Positions 53,661 through 63,264 of a stretch of 64,000 nucleotides of DNA are shown piece after piece. Location of the stretch: NCBI GenBank assembly GCA_017983515.1, contig JAGOBF010000016.1, positions 21,810-85,809 of the forward strand. Reading direction: 5' to 3'. Each line of letters begins with the position of its first letter. Positions within the stretch are counted from its first letter, which is position 1. The notes below the pieces were generated by a model, which had not been told where the DNA came from, did no database searches, and saw only the letters and a list, made by a program, of their open reading frames with translations. Both the position numbers and the translations under genes were made by a program. Origin of the DNA: Promineifilum sp. GTDB taxonomy: Bacteria; Chloroflexota; Anaerolineae; Promineifilales; Promineifilaceae.

Positions 53661-55247
53661 TCACCTGGCGTCTTTCAACGCCTCCAGCGCCCCCAGCCGC
53701 CCCGGTGCGCCCATGATGCCGCCGCCGGGATGCGTGCCGGAGCCGCACTGGTAGTAACCCTTGATAGGTGTGCGATACTTGGCATAACCGGCCGCGGGCC
53801 GCATGAAGAAGAGTTGGGACAGGTTCAGTTCACCGTGGAAGATATTGCCTTCGGTGATGCCGGTCATCCGCTCCACGTCGACCGGGGTCAACACCTGGCG
53901 GTGGAGGATGATATCCTTGATGTCGGGGAAGGCGCGTTCCAGCACGTTGACGACCGCGTCGCCGAACGCTTCGCGCTTGGCGTCGGTCCATTCACCATCG
54001 GCCAGCTTGTAGGGCGCGTACTGGACGAAGCAGGACATGACGTGTTTGCCGGGCGGGGCCATGTCGGGATCGATCATCGATGGAATGATGACATCGACGT
54101 AAGGCTCGCGCGAGAAGTCGCCGTATTTGGCGTCGTCGTAGGCCCGCTCGATGTAATCAAGATCGGGACTCATGGAGATGGCTCCGGCCAGATGGCGGCC
54201 GAAGCCGGGCCGGCAAGCCAGTTCCGGCGCGCGGTCAAGCGCCAGGTTGACCTTGCCCGACGAACCGAGCGTCTGGAAGCGGCGCACGGCTCCAACCAAA
54301 TCGTCGGGCAAATTCCCCGGCTCGACGAGATTGAGGAAGGTCTGCTTGGGGTCGAGACTGGAAAGGACCATGGGGGCGGAGATCTCGTCGCCGTTTTCCA
54401 GCACGACGCCTGACGTGCGACCGTCCTTGACGAGGACGCGAGAGACGCCCGCATTGCAACGAATCTCGACTCCCTGAGCTTCAGCGGCGCGGGCCAGTGC
54501 TTGGGCCAATCCGCCCGTGCCGCCCTTGTGGAAGCCCCAGGCGCGATAGGCCCCGTCGATCTCGCCCATGTAATGATGGAGCAGGACGTAGGCCGTGCCC
54601 GGCGAGCGCGGGCCGAGAAACGTGCCGATGATGCCACTGGCCGAGAGGGTGGCCTTCAGCGGCTCGGATTCGAACCACTGCTCGACGAAATCGGCCGCGC
54701 TCATCGTCATCAGTTTGGCCAGGACGTAGAGTTGGTCCTGGCTGAGGGCCAGGAAGTGGCGGGCCATGTCGAGCAAGCCCATCATGTCCTTGGGGCTGAG
54801 CGCCGTCGGGTCGGGAGGAATGATACCCAGGATATAGCGCACGGCCTTGGCCATGAAATACATGTAGCGAGCGTACTCGTCGTAGGCGTCAGCGTCGCGG
54901 GGGGAGAACCGGGCGATATTGCGCAGCGTCTGGTAGTGGTCGCCGTCGCGGTAGAGATAGTCACGGCCATCATACGTGGGGGTCAGCGTGCTCTCCAGCG
55001 GCAATATCGTCAGACCGTGGGCCGGCAGGTTCAGATCGCGGATGATCTCCGGCCGGAAAAGACTGACCACGTAGGAGAAGACGGTGAACTTGAAGCCGGG
55101 AAACACTTCCTCGGTGACGGACGCGCCGCCGACCAGATAGCGTTTTTCCAGCACCAGCGTTTTCTTGCCGGCTCTCGCCAGGTAGGCTGCGGCGACCAGT
55201 CCATTGTGTCCGCCGCCAATGACGATGGCGTCGTAGTGGTTATTCAT
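53661..55247 (-). CDS. FAD-dependent oxidoreductase, phytoene-desaturase/CrtO-like (copy 1)
   Basis: 528 residues, paralogous along its length to the next gene: DAIVIGGGHNGLVAAAYLAR, LVLEKRYLVGGASVTEEVFP and the C-terminal YYQCGSGTHPGGGIMGAPGR. Shared internal blocks include SPDLDYIERAYDDAKYGDFS against SPSLNYLERAYDASKYGRSS, which shows old duplication and separate specialisation. The start is 19 bp after gcvT. The two may form a heterodimer or act on successive substrates; this is an inference. Confidence 0.88.
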   Translation of the reverse strand: MNNHYDAIVIGGGHNGLVAAAYLARAGKKTLVLEKRYLVGGASVTEEVFPGFKFTVFSYVVSLFRPEIIRDLNLPAHGLTILPLESTLTPTYDGRDYLYRDGDHYQTLRNIARFSPRDADAYDEYARYMYFMAKAVRYILGIIPPDPTALSPKDMMGLLDMARHFLALSQDQLYVLAKLMTMSAADFVEQWFESEPLKATLSASGIIGTFLGPRSPGTAYVLLHHYMGEIDGAYRAWGFHKGGTGGLAQALARAAEAQGVEIRCNAGVSRVLVKDGRTSGVVLENGDEISAPMVLSSLDPKQTFLNLVEPGNLPDDLVGAVRRFQTLGSSGKVNLALDRAPELACRPGFGRHLAGAISMSPDLDYIERAYDDAKYGDFSREPYVDVIIPSMIDPDMAPPGKHVMSCFVQYAPYKLADGEWTDAKREAFGDAVVNVLERAFPDIKDIILHRQVLTPVDVERMTGITEGNIFHGELNLSQLFFMRPAAGYAKYRTPIKGYYQCGSGTHPGGGIMGAPGRLGALEALKDAR

Positions 55248-55266
55248 TGGACATACACTCCTGCAT

Positions 55267-56466
55267 CTAGCCCTTCTTCTGCGGCGGATCGAAAAACGGC
55301 GTCGCGACGACGGTCGCCGGACATAGCTTGCGTTTGAACTCCACTGTCACCTCGACATCCACGTATTCGCCAAGCCGCGCGTGGGGATTCAATAGTGTGC
55401 CGATGCCGATGTATTGTTTGAGGATGGGCGAAAAGGTGTGACTGGTGATTTGGCCGATGTGTCGGCCGGGGTTGCCCGATTCGTAGACCGGCACGGCCGT
55501 CCGCGACGCCCGCCCGGCCACGTGTGGCGGCAAATCTTCCTCGGCGAACAACCGCTCCAGCGCATTCCAGTCGTACTGGACGCCGACGAACCCCCACGTC
55601 GAACCTTTCTGGCGCTCGGCCATGAGGGCGCGACGGCCGATGAAGTCGCCCTTGCCCCGGGACACCGCCCACCCCAGCCCGATCTCGAAAGGCGAAGACT
55701 TCTGGCTCTCGATGACGGCGTGATCGCTGGACACGTAGTCCACGGCGATCATGATTAAGCCGGCCTCGATCCGGGCGATGTCGAGCGCCATGATGCCCGC
55801 GGGCAGGACGCCGTAGCCCGAACCGCGCTCGATCAGGCAGTCCCACAGTCGTTCGGCATATTCCGGCCGCACCCACAACTCGTAGCCCAAATCGCCGGTG
55901 TAGCCGGTGCGCGTGACAGTGACCGGGAACCCATCTATTTTGCCCTGGGCCAGATGAAAATAGGATAACTTGCCGAAGTCCACGCCGCCGACAACGTGCT
56001 CCAGGATGGCCCGGCTGAGCGGCCCCTGGACGGCCAGCGCGGCCAGATCGTCGGTAACGTTGGTCACCGACGCGTTCAGGCCAAAGCCCACGTCCTGGAA
56101 CCACCGGCCGTTGGGGTCGGCGGAGGTAATGCGGAAATGGTTGGCGTCCAGCCGCGAGACGGTGCCGTCGTCGATGACCTTGCCGTGAGCATCGCACCAC
56201 GGCGTGTAATAGACTTGGCCGATGCGCTGCTTGGTCACGTCGCGCGTGATGACTCGATCCACCAGGCGGGCCGCGTCGGGGCCGGTAACTTCGTACTTGT
56301 AGAGCGGCGAGACGTCGATCAGCGCCGCGCTGTTGCGAATGGCGTAATATTCCCGGTCGTGGGACATCTCATAGATGCCGGCCGAGAGAAAACCGGACCA
56401 GTTGCGCCACTCATAGCTTTCACAGGCGGCCGACGTCCGGGTATGAAAAGGGGTCGGTAGCGGCAT
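55267..56466 (-). CDS. GcvT-like aminomethyltransferase / folate-dependent demethylase
   Basis: 399 residues from ATG 56466 with GGAGG seven bases upstream. Glycine-cleavage T-protein fold: EYYAIRNSAALIDVSPLYKY, VTGPDAARLVDRVITRD, the folate-site Asp region HFRITSADPNGRWFQD and RTGYTGDLGYELWVRPEYAE. No gcvH, gcvP or lpd are near. Instead it sits with mttB-like and FAD enzyme genes, so it more likely transfers one-carbon units from an N-methyl compound to tetrahydrofolate, as in dimethylglycine/sarcosine or DMSP demethylation, than works in glycine cleavage. Confidence 0.85.
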   Translation of the reverse strand: MPLPTPFHTRTSAACESYEWRNWSGFLSAGIYEMSHDREYYAIRNSAALIDVSPLYKYEVTGPDAARLVDRVITRDVTKQRIGQVYYTPWCDAHGKVIDDGTVSRLDANHFRITSADPNGRWFQDVGFGLNASVTNVTDDLAALAVQGPLSRAILEHVVGGVDFGKLSYFHLAQGKIDGFPVTVTRTGYTGDLGYELWVRPEYAERLWDCLIERGSGYGVLPAGIMALDIARIEAGLIMIAVDYVSSDHAVIESQKSSPFEIGLGWAVSRGKGDFIGRRALMAERQKGSTWGFVGVQYDWNALERLFAEEDLPPHVAGRASRTAVPVYESGNPGRHIGQITSHTFSPILKQYIGIGTLLNPHARLGEYVDVEVTVEFKRKLCPATVVATPFFDPPQKKG

Positions 56467-56488
56467 AGCGTTCCTCCAGGTAATCCGT

Positions 56489-57295
56489 TCAGGGATTACC
56501 GCGATTCGCAGATTCCTTGTTCCGGCGGTAGCCGAGCTTGTGGGAGATGCGCCCGGCCGCGTGGCGAACGCGAGCGCCAATCTCCGGGATACGCTCGCCG
56601 GTCATGCGGGTGAGTGTGCCACCAAGACTGATGGCGGCTACGGGGCGGCCGGCCGCGTCCAACACCGGCGCGCCAACGGCGACAAACCCCATTTCCAGTT
56701 CCTCGGCCACCACCGCATAGCCGGCGCGTCGAATCTCATCAAGGCAGATCCGCAATTCGTCGGCCGAAGCGATTGTTTTTTCGGTCAGAGAGATGAACAG
56801 TGAGGGCAACGCAGCACTCAGCTCATCTACCGCTAGCGCGGCCAGGATGGCTTTGCCGGTGGAGGTGGCGTAGACCGGCCAACGGCTGCCGATATGCTGG
56901 CTGCCGCTGGTCACGAATTCGCCGGGGATCTCCTCGATGATCACCATTTCGCCGCCGTGCAGAACTTCCAGCGTGGCGGTTTCGCTCGTCTCTGCGGCCA
57001 ACGCCTCTAGCTCTGGCAGGGCGACCGCGCGTACCGGGTTAGCCCGCTGAGCCCGCCCGCCCAGCGCGATGAGGCCCGAACCGAGATGGTAGCCCTCAGT
57101 GGTCGGGTCGCGCTCGACGTATTCGGCACTCTCCAGCGCCGTCAGCAGACGATAAGTTGTGGTGCGATTGAGGTTCAGCCGTTCGGCCAGTTCGCTAACG
57201 TTCCACAGCGGTCGTTGGTCGGTGAAGGCCTCGAGCATCGCCACGGCGCGGCGGATGGATTGCGTCCCGGCGCGTGGTTCCGCGGCCGTATTCAT
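56489..57295 (-). CDS. IclR-family transcriptional regulator
   Basis: 268 residues. N-terminal winged helix (about 14-75; [40 protein letters not shown]) and C-terminal effector domain (80-260; [39 protein letters not shown]). IclR proteins bind small carboxylates or aromatics. The start overlaps the mttB-like stop by four bases and gcvT starts 22 bp on, so it is encoded inside the operon it probably controls. Candidate operators at 58824 and 59933 differ from each other by a single base when oriented alike. Confidence 0.92.
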   Translation of the reverse strand: MNTAAEPRAGTQSIRRAVAMLEAFTDQRPLWNVSELAERLNLNRTTTYRLLTALESAEYVERDPTTEGYHLGSGLIALGGRAQRANPVRAVALPELEALAAETSETATLEVLHGGEMVIIEEIPGEFVTSGSQHIGSRWPVYATSTGKAILAALAVDELSAALPSLFISLTEKTIASADELRICLDEIRRAGYAVVAEELEMGFVAVGAPVLDAAGRPVAAISLGGTLTRMTGERIPEIGARVRHAAGRISHKLGYRRNKESANRGNP

Positions 57296-58809
57296 CGGGC
57301 GAATCTCCGGCGGCGGCGGCCGTCGCTGTCGGGCGGCGCGGTTATGGGCTTGGGTGGGGGTGGCACGGCCGGCAGCGGAGCGGGCGCGGTCATGCCGCTC
57401 GTGATAATCGCCTGCAATTCGCTGACGACGTGAGGGTCGGTTTCAGGCGGCTCATAAGCCGCCAGACGGCGTTCGACCTCGTCCGTCGCCCGCTGCACCA
57501 GGTCCTTGCTGCCCGCTCTGGCCCAGTTTTCGCGGTTCTCGCGGTCGGTCACCGGCGAGGGCATGTGCAGCTCCTGTGGCCAGTGGGCCATCGTGTGCTC
57601 GGCGGTGATCAGATGCTGCTCGGCCATCACCTCGCGCGCCAGATCGAGCGTCGGCAGGTCATCCAGCGGTTTCATCTCACGGACGAAGTGCAGCGCCTGC
57701 CCGCACAGATCGTCGTCGTAGACCAGCTTGGGCAGGCTGAAAGTAAGCACGTAGTCGAGCATGCCCGGTCCGGAGACGGAGTTAATGCCGGCCAGCGCAG
57801 CCAACAAGGCGCTGCCGAAAGTCTCGGCCCCGGCCTGGGCATCCAGAAACTTACTGTCACTCAGTGCCATGTAGGCCTGCGTGGGGAAGCCGAGCGCCTT
57901 GCCCACCGCGGCATAGGCCACGTCGAGATGCAGCGCCTGGATGCCGAGCATGGGCGAGGTGGCGGCGCGCATGTGGAACTCGGCCGGCGCGCCGCCGAAG
58001 AGCACCGGTGTGCCCGGCCGCACGATCTGGGCCATGACGATACCGGCCAGGGTATCGACCGTGTGAAAAACGGTGGCCCCGACGAGGGATACGGGGGCGA
58101 TAAGTCCCATCAGCGTCACCGGGACGATCTCCACCGGGATACCCCACGCGATGCAATCGAGCAGATTCTGGCAGGAGTCCTCGCTATAGCGAAACATGCC
58201 GGTGGCGGTAATGGTGAAGATCGACATCGGCCGGGCGATTAGATCGGCGCGATCGTGACGGAAGAGTTGCATCATCTCGGCCATGCGTTCGACGCCGTTC
58301 TCGGTGAACGCGCCGGAGACGATTGGCTTGCGCGAGTTGGTCAGGCACAAGTACAGACGCCAGGCGTCAGAGATTTGCGCCTCGATGTCGTTGTGGGTTG
58401 AAAAGGCCGTGGCCAGGTAGGCGATGTGGCTCAGACCGTCGCCCAGGCGCACATACTCGGTGAAATCGGTTGTGTCGGCCAGGCGGGTCTGGCCGGTGCG
58501 GTGATCCAGGATCTTCAGGCCGCTGGAAGCTGGAACGAAGTGAACGTTGTCGCCACCCAGTTCGGCGTGGGGGTTGCCGTCGCGGTCGTAGAGGGTGAAC
58601 GAGCGGGGCGTCGTCGCGATGGCCGTGTCGACGACGTCGCGCGGGAAGAGGATGCGGGCCTCGGCGTCGGCCGGCAGGCCCGCGTCGAGTAGTCGACGGC
58701 GCAACTCCGCGCCGCGCACTTCCATGCCCACCTCTGCCAGGATGCGCTTGGCCTCGGCTATGATCCGTTGGAGGAGGTCGTTGTCAAGAACCTGTAGTCG
58801 CGGGCGCAT
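57292..58809 (-). CDS. Trimethylamine methyltransferase (MttB) superfamily protein, non-pyrrolysine
   Basis: 505 residues. TIM-barrel of the MttB family: [50 protein letters not shown] and [20 protein letters not shown]. There is no in-frame amber codon, so it is of the non-Pyl type, members of which demethylate glycine betaine, proline betaine, carnitine and similar compounds onto a corrinoid protein. No corrinoid protein or RamA activator is in the window. The C-terminus is Pro/Arg-rich and not conserved. No ribosome site is seen before ATG 58809, and the operator lies just 15 bases upstream. Confidence 0.88.
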   Translation of the reverse strand: MRPRLQVLDNDLLQRIIAEAKRILAEVGMEVRGAELRRRLLDAGLPADAEARILFPRDVVDTAIATTPRSFTLYDRDGNPHAELGGDNVHFVPASSGLKILDHRTGQTRLADTTDFTEYVRLGDGLSHIAYLATAFSTHNDIEAQISDAWRLYLCLTNSRKPIVSGAFTENGVERMAEMMQLFRHDRADLIARPMSIFTITATGMFRYSEDSCQNLLDCIAWGIPVEIVPVTLMGLIAPVSLVGATVFHTVDTLAGIVMAQIVRPGTPVLFGGAPAEFHMRAATSPMLGIQALHLDVAYAAVGKALGFPTQAYMALSDSKFLDAQAGAETFGSALLAALAGINSVSGPGMLDYVLTFSLPKLVYDDDLCGQALHFVREMKPLDDLPTLDLAREVMAEQHLITAEHTMAHWPQELHMPSPVTDRENRENWARAGSKDLVQRATDEVERRLAAYEPPETDPHVVSELQAIITSGMTAPAPLPAVPPPPKPITAPPDSDGRRRRRFAR

Positions 58810-58823
58810 GATCGGTGTGGCTT

Positions 58824-58838
58824 GTTCACATTATGAAC
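58824..58838. promoter_or_regulatory. Palindromic operator 1 of the mttB-iclR operon
   Basis: GTTCACATTATGAAC, arms GTTCA/TGAAC. It lies within the predicted leader between the -10 element and the mttB-like start, a repressor position. Matches operator 2 at 14 of 15 bases when that site is reversed. Confidence 0.7.
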
Positions 58839-58848
58839 GTTGTGGTCA

Positions 58849-58877
58849 ATATTAATGCATTGACTGCGGGTGCGCAA
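58849..58877 (-). promoter_or_regulatory. Promoter of the mttB-iclR-gcvT operon
   Basis: Minus strand: TTGCGC (58872-58877), 17-bp spacer, TAATAT (58849-58854). Operator 1 begins about ten bases downstream. Confidence 0.5.
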
Positions 58878-58967
58878 ATTATGGGCGCGTCTTCTGCAGC
58901 CTGAAACAGACTGTCGCTCAACTTGTCCCGGCAGAGGCAGAGCCAAGCCGGATCGTCTGAGCTAGCG

Positions 58968-59912
58968 TTATGACGTGCTTTCTTTCAGACTGCGGAACCC
59001 TTCGCCGAATACCTCCTGCGCCTGCCCGATGATGACAAACGCCGACGGATCGACCTCGTGGATGATACCCTTCAGCAACACCGTGTCGGCCCGACTGACG
59101 GCACAGAGCAGCACGTGGCGCTCCGAGCCGGTGTACATGCCTCGCCCGGTCCAATCAGTGACACCGCGCTCCAGATCGGCCAGGATGCGGTCGGCCACTG
59201 CCTGGGGTTGGGTGGTGATGATCGTCGCCACGCGCATGACGTTGGAGCCGTTGAGCGTCACCTCGACCAGCACGCCGCCCACGTAGAGGGCGATGACGGC
59301 ATAGAGCGCCAGCTCCCAACCGAAGGTTAGTCCGGCCAGAAAGACAACCAGGCCATCGGTGTAGAGGTAAGCTTGCGAGAGAGGCGTCCCAAATCGTCTC
59401 TCGAGAATGCGGGCCAGGATGTCGGTGCCGCCGCTGGTGGCCTTGGCCCTGAACAAGAGGCCGACGGCCACGCCGGCCGTGACGCCGCCGTAAAGGGTGT
59501 TGAGCGCCAAATCATGGGTCAGACTGATCCCCGGCCAGAATAGCTGTAAACCGTCGAGAACAACCGAGAATGTGAACGCCGAGAAAACAGTCCGTGCCAG
59601 AAAACGGTAACCGCCCAGATAGAACCATCCCAGTATGAACAGGGGAATATTGAGAATGAACGAAAGCGTACCGATGGGCCAGCCGGTAAACTTGTTAATG
59701 ATCTGGGCCGTCCCGCTCAGGCCGCCGGCGACGAGCTGATTGGGGATGAAAAAGAGATGCATGCTGACGGCCAGCAGGACGCTCCCGAAAATGATGATGG
59801 CGTAGTCGCGAATAAGGCGTCCGGCGGCCTCGCGGCGGCGATGGGCGCGCAGCCTTTGGATTCGCTCACGCGTGCGCGCCATGCGGTCGCCGTTGGTTGG
59901 TGGGATGGTCAT
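58968..59912 (-). CDS. YitT-family membrane protein (DUF161/DUF2179)
   Basis: 314 residues from ATG 59912, which gives good spacing from AGGAA; ATG 59921 is possible. Five or so membrane helices in the N-terminal part (DYAIIIFGSVLLAVSMHLFF, IPNQLVAGGLSGTAQIINKF, GTLSFILNIPLFILGWFYLG), TSGGTDILARI, and a cytosolic DUF2179 domain (about 235-310; VMRVATIITTQPQAVADRIL, HVLLCAVSRADTVLLKGII). The family is suspected to carry small molecules, but no substrate is proven. Operator 2 lies directly upstream, so it is probably in the same regulon. Confidence 0.9.
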   Translation of the reverse strand: MTIPPTNGDRMARTRERIQRLRAHRRREAAGRLIRDYAIIIFGSVLLAVSMHLFFIPNQLVAGGLSGTAQIINKFTGWPIGTLSFILNIPLFILGWFYLGGYRFLARTVFSAFTFSVVLDGLQLFWPGISLTHDLALNTLYGGVTAGVAVGLLFRAKATSGGTDILARILERRFGTPLSQAYLYTDGLVVFLAGLTFGWELALYAVIALYVGGVLVEVTLNGSNVMRVATIITTQPQAVADRILADLERGVTDWTGRGMYTGSERHVLLCAVSRADTVLLKGIIHEVDPSAFVIIGQAQEVFGEGFRSLKESTS

Positions 59913-59932
59913 GGGGCTCATTTCCTGGTGAT

Positions 59933-59947
59933 GTTCATATTGTGAAC
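59933..59947. promoter_or_regulatory. Palindromic operator 2 between yitT and the S15 hydrolase gene
   Basis: GTTCATATTGTGAAC; its reverse complement GTTCACAATATGAAC matches operator 1 at 14 of 15 positions. It is 20 bases upstream of yitT and about 60 bases upstream of the hydrolase transcription start. On the yitT side a TATAAT (minus, 59971-59976) precedes it. Confidence 0.7.
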
Positions 59948-59964
59948 ACCATGTACATATTGCG

Positions 59965-59993
59965 TTGACGATTATATCATGCCGGGCTACGAT
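59965..59993 (+). promoter_or_regulatory. Promoter of the S15 hydrolase gene
   Basis: TTGACG (59965-59970), 17-bp spacer, TACGAT (59988-59993), 70 bases upstream of ATG 60064. Confidence 0.5.
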
Positions 59994-60063
59994 TCGGAGC
60001 GAATTATCGCTGGCGCGTATTACATCGCCTCAACCGGCAATCAAACCGATCAGGAAAGCGTTC

Positions 60064-62097
60064 ATGACTGTCCGCACCGACTTCCCCCGATCCGTCCGCG
60101 AAATCGAAAACATGTGGATTCCCATGCCCGACGGGGCGCGCCTGGCCGCCCGCGTCTGGCTGCCGGAGGACGCCGAAAGGGCTCCCGTACCGGCCTTGTT
60201 TGAATTTATTCCCTATCGCAAGAGCGACGGCACCACCTTGCGCGATTCACTGCGCCAACCGTACTTCGCGGGCCACGGCTATGCTGTCCTGCGGGTCGAT
60301 ATGCGCGGCAGCGGCGACTCCGACGGCGTGCTCTACGACGAGTACACCGTCCAGGAGCTTGACGACGCCGCGGCCGCCATCGCCTGGATCGCCCGTCAAG
60401 CGTGGTGCGACGGCCAGGTGGGCATGATGGGCATTTCCTGGGGCGGGTTCAACAGCTTGCAGGTGGCGGCCCGCCGGCCGCCGGCGCTCAAGGCCGTTCT
60501 GGTCATCGGCTTCACCGATAACCGCTATGCCGACGACGTCCACTACATGGGCGGCTGCGTCATCACCTCGCAGATGCTCTCCTGGTCGTCGGTCATGTTC
60601 GCCTACAACGCCCTGCCGCCCGACCCGCGCTGGGTGGGCGAGCGCTGGCGCGACATGTGGGCCGAGCGACTGGAGAAGTCGCCGCCGTTCGTGGAAGCGT
60701 GGCTCGAGCATCAGACGCACGACAGCTACTGGAAGCACGGTTCAGTGGGCGAGGATTATGCCGCGATTCAAGTGCCGGTCTATGCTGTCGGCGGCTGGGC
60801 CGACAGCTACAATAACTCTGTGCCGCGCTTGCTGGCCGGGCTATCTGTGCCCCGCAAGGGATTGATCGGCCCCTGGGCCCATACCTTCCCCGAAATGGGC
60901 GGCCCCGAGCCGGCTATCGGCTTTCTACAAGACAGCTTACGCTGGTGGGATCACTGGCTTAAGGGCATCGACACCGGCATCATGGACGAGCCGATGCTGC
61001 GCTGCTGGATTCAGGAAAGCGTGACGCCGGCCACGTTCTATGCTGAACGCCCCGGCCGCTGGGTGGCCGATCCGTCATGGCCGTCGCCCTACGTGGGCGA
61101 GCGAATGCTTTATCTGACGAGCAACTTCGCGGCGTCGTGGCTGGACGAAACGCCAGGCGCGGAGGTCGCCCTGTCTATCCGCGGCCGCGAAGGCCACGGA
61201 GTGGACGTGGGCCAATGGGGTTCCTACGGCTCGCCGGGCGAGTGGCCGGGCGACCAGCGCGCGGCCGACGGCGAATCGCTGACCTTCGACAGCCGGCCGC
61301 TTGACGAGCCGGTGGACATCCTCGGCTACCCCCATGTGGAATTACTGCTGAGCGTCGACCAGCCGCTGGCTTTGGTGGCCGTGCGCCTATGTGACGTGGC
61401 CTCCGACGGCGCGTCGACGTTGGTGAGCTGGGGGCTGCTCAATTTGACCCATCGCGACAGCCATGAGTTTCCGGAACTGTTAGAGCCGGGCCAACGTTAT
61501 CGGGTGACGGTGCAACTCAACGTGATCGGCTATCGCCTTCCCGCCGGGCATCGCTGGCGGCTGGCCGTGTCGCCGACTTACACCCGCCACGCCTGGCCAT
61601 CGCCGCGGCCGGTGATGCTGACGCTCTATGCCGGCGCGACGAGCCGGCTGTGCCTGCCGGTGCGCACCCCTCATCAGGGCGACGCCGCTTTATTGCCCTT
61701 TCTGCCGGCCGAAACCGCCGCGCCCCTGGCGATAGATGTGTTGCGCACGCCGGCAACGCGCAAGACCATCCGCCATGACCTGATCGACGGCGTGACCGAG
61801 TATCGCATCGAGGACGACGCCGGCCGCAGCCGCCACGTGGGATCGGGTATGGAGGTGGATGATCGCCTCCTCGAACGCTACACCGTTCGGGATGGAGAAC
61901 CGCTGTCGCTCGAGGTCCACATCGAACGCACTCTGGCGTTGCGGCGCGAGGCGTGGCGGGTGCGCGTGGAGACGGTCAGTACCATGACGGCCGATGCCGC
62001 GCATTTCTATCTGAACAACCACCTTGATGCCTACGAGGGCGACGTGCGCATATTCACTAAATCCTGGACAAAGGTGATACCGCGAAGGCTGGTATAA
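60064..62097 (+). CDS. CocE/NonD-type hydrolase, X-Pro dipeptidyl-peptidase S15 family
   Basis: 677 residues from ATG 60064 (CAGGAAAG upstream). Alpha/beta-hydrolase with nucleophile Ser125 in GMMGISWGGFNS and catalytic His273 in GPWAHTFPEMG; the Asp is probably in the AVGGWADSY region. The C-terminal jelly-roll domain (about 370-560; GYPHVELLLSVDQPLALVAV) is typical of CocE and S15 enzymes. No signal peptide, so it is cytosolic. Family members cut X-Pro peptides, cocaine esters or beta-lactam acyl esters; the natural substrate here is unknown. P1 peptidase follows after 54 bp. Confidence 0.88.
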   Translation: MTVRTDFPRSVREIENMWIPMPDGARLAARVWLPEDAERAPVPALFEFIPYRKSDGTTLRDSLRQPYFAGHGYAVLRVDMRGSGDSDGVLYDEYTVQELDDAAAAIAWIARQAWCDGQVGMMGISWGGFNSLQVAARRPPALKAVLVIGFTDNRYADDVHYMGGCVITSQMLSWSSVMFAYNALPPDPRWVGERWRDMWAERLEKSPPFVEAWLEHQTHDSYWKHGSVGEDYAAIQVPVYAVGGWADSYNNSVPRLLAGLSVPRKGLIGPWAHTFPEMGGPEPAIGFLQDSLRWWDHWLKGIDTGIMDEPMLRCWIQESVTPATFYAERPGRWVADPSWPSPYVGERMLYLTSNFAASWLDETPGAEVALSIRGREGHGVDVGQWGSYGSPGEWPGDQRAADGESLTFDSRPLDEPVDILGYPHVELLLSVDQPLALVAVRLCDVASDGASTLVSWGLLNLTHRDSHEFPELLEPGQRYRVTVQLNVIGYRLPAGHRWRLAVSPTYTRHAWPSPRPVMLTLYAGATSRLCLPVRTPHQGDAALLPFLPAETAAPLAIDVLRTPATRKTIRHDLIDGVTEYRIEDDAGRSRHVGSGMEVDDRLLERYTVRDGEPLSLEVHIERTLALRREAWRVRVETVSTMTADAAHFYLNNHLDAYEGDVRIFTKSWTKVIPRRLV

Positions 62098-62151
62098 GAG
62101 CCTGGATGACCGCTGACCGCTGCCCACCATTTACGATCTCAAGGAGCACCC

Positions 62152-63249
62152 ATGACACGACTGCGAGACCTTGGCATCACTATCGGCGAATTACCCACCG
62201 GCCCTTTCAACGCCATCACCGATGTACCGGATGTGTTGGTCGGTCACACGACTATTATCCATGACGAGCCGCGCATTGCGCGCACCGGCGTAACCATCGT
62301 CATGCCGCGCGGCGGCAATATCTGGCGTAGCCCCACTTTCGCCGCCTATCATTCGTTCAACGGCTGCGGCGAGATGACCGGCCTGCTGTGGGTGGAGGAA
62401 TCGGGCCAGTTGAGCCACCCCATCGCTTTGACCAGCACCCATCACGTGGGTACCGCCCACGAGGCGCTGGTCGCCTATGCTCAGGAACACGGCCACACCG
62501 AGCACTCCAGTCTGCCCGTCGTGGCCGAGACGTGGGACGGCTGGCTCAACGACATGGACGGCTTTCACCTGAAGGCCGAGCACGTCTACGCGGCGTTGGG
62601 AGGCCTGGCAGGTGGCCCGGTGACCGAAGGCGGTGTCGGTGGCGGCACAGGCATGATCTGCCACGAATTCAAGGGCGGCATCGGCACGTCGTCGCGCGTG
62701 GTCGAGACAAAGAGCGGTACGTACACCGTCGGGGCGCTCGTGCAGGCTAACCACGGCTCGCGCGACGATTTCCGCGTAAACGGCGTGCCCGTCGGCCGTC
62801 TGATCGACCCTGTCGGGACGCCGGTTCCGTGGCCCGAGCCGGCCGAGAGCAGCTCGATCATCATCATCGTCGCCACCGACGCGCCGTTGTTGCCGTTTCA
62901 ATGCCGCCGGCTGGCGAAACGGGCTACGGTAGGGTTCGCTCGCGCCGGCGGCGTGGGCCACAACGGCAGCGGCGACATCTTCCTGGCTTTTGCTACCGGC
63001 AACAAGTTGGATGAGGCAAGCGGTCTTCGGGCCCTGCAAATGGTTCCTAACCAACACCTGAACGCCATGTTCGTCGCCGCGGCCGACGCGGTCGAGGAAG
63101 CGATCATGAATGCCGTAGTGGCGGCCGAGACGATGACCGGCTGGCAGGGACGGACGGTCTATGGGTTGCCGGCCGAGGAACTGGTTCAGATCATGGCCGG
63201 CTATCCGATGGGGACGCGACACTCGCCGCGCGCGCCGCATCATCAGTGA
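62152..63249 (+). CDS. P1-family N-terminal-nucleophile aminopeptidase (DmpA-like)
   Basis: 365 residues. Self-processing aminopeptidase/amidase of the DmpA type: N-terminal NAITDVPDVLVGHTT, GGVGGGTGMICHEFKGGIGTSS and HGSRDDFRVNGVPVG. The predicted cleavage region is ESSSIIIIVATDAPLLP, in which Ser235 would be the nucleophile. The residue before it is Ser rather than the Gly of DmpA, which deserves note. Family members release N-terminal D- or L-amino acids or beta-amino acids. AAGGAG precedes ATG 62152. It ends 15 bp before the oxidase gene. Confidence 0.9.
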   Translation: MTRLRDLGITIGELPTGPFNAITDVPDVLVGHTTIIHDEPRIARTGVTIVMPRGGNIWRSPTFAAYHSFNGCGEMTGLLWVEESGQLSHPIALTSTHHVGTAHEALVAYAQEHGHTEHSSLPVVAETWDGWLNDMDGFHLKAEHVYAALGGLAGGPVTEGGVGGGTGMICHEFKGGIGTSSRVVETKSGTYTVGALVQANHGSRDDFRVNGVPVGRLIDPVGTPVPWPEPAESSSIIIIVATDAPLLPFQCRRLAKRATVGFARAGGVGHNGSGDIFLAFATGNKLDEASGLRALQMVPNQHLNAMFVAAADAVEEAIMNAVVAAETMTGWQGRTVYGLPAEELVQIMAGYPMGTRHSPRAPHHQ

Positions 63250-63264
63250 GCGGAAGAATTATTG

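Noticed and set aside
55244..56200. 318-codon minus-strand frame within gcvT
   Set aside because: Arg/Gly-rich translation in another frame of the GcvT-like gene, with no start signal.
57274..58242. 322-codon plus-strand frame over the mttB-like gene
   Set aside because: Antisense shadow of a gene with clear MttB motifs.
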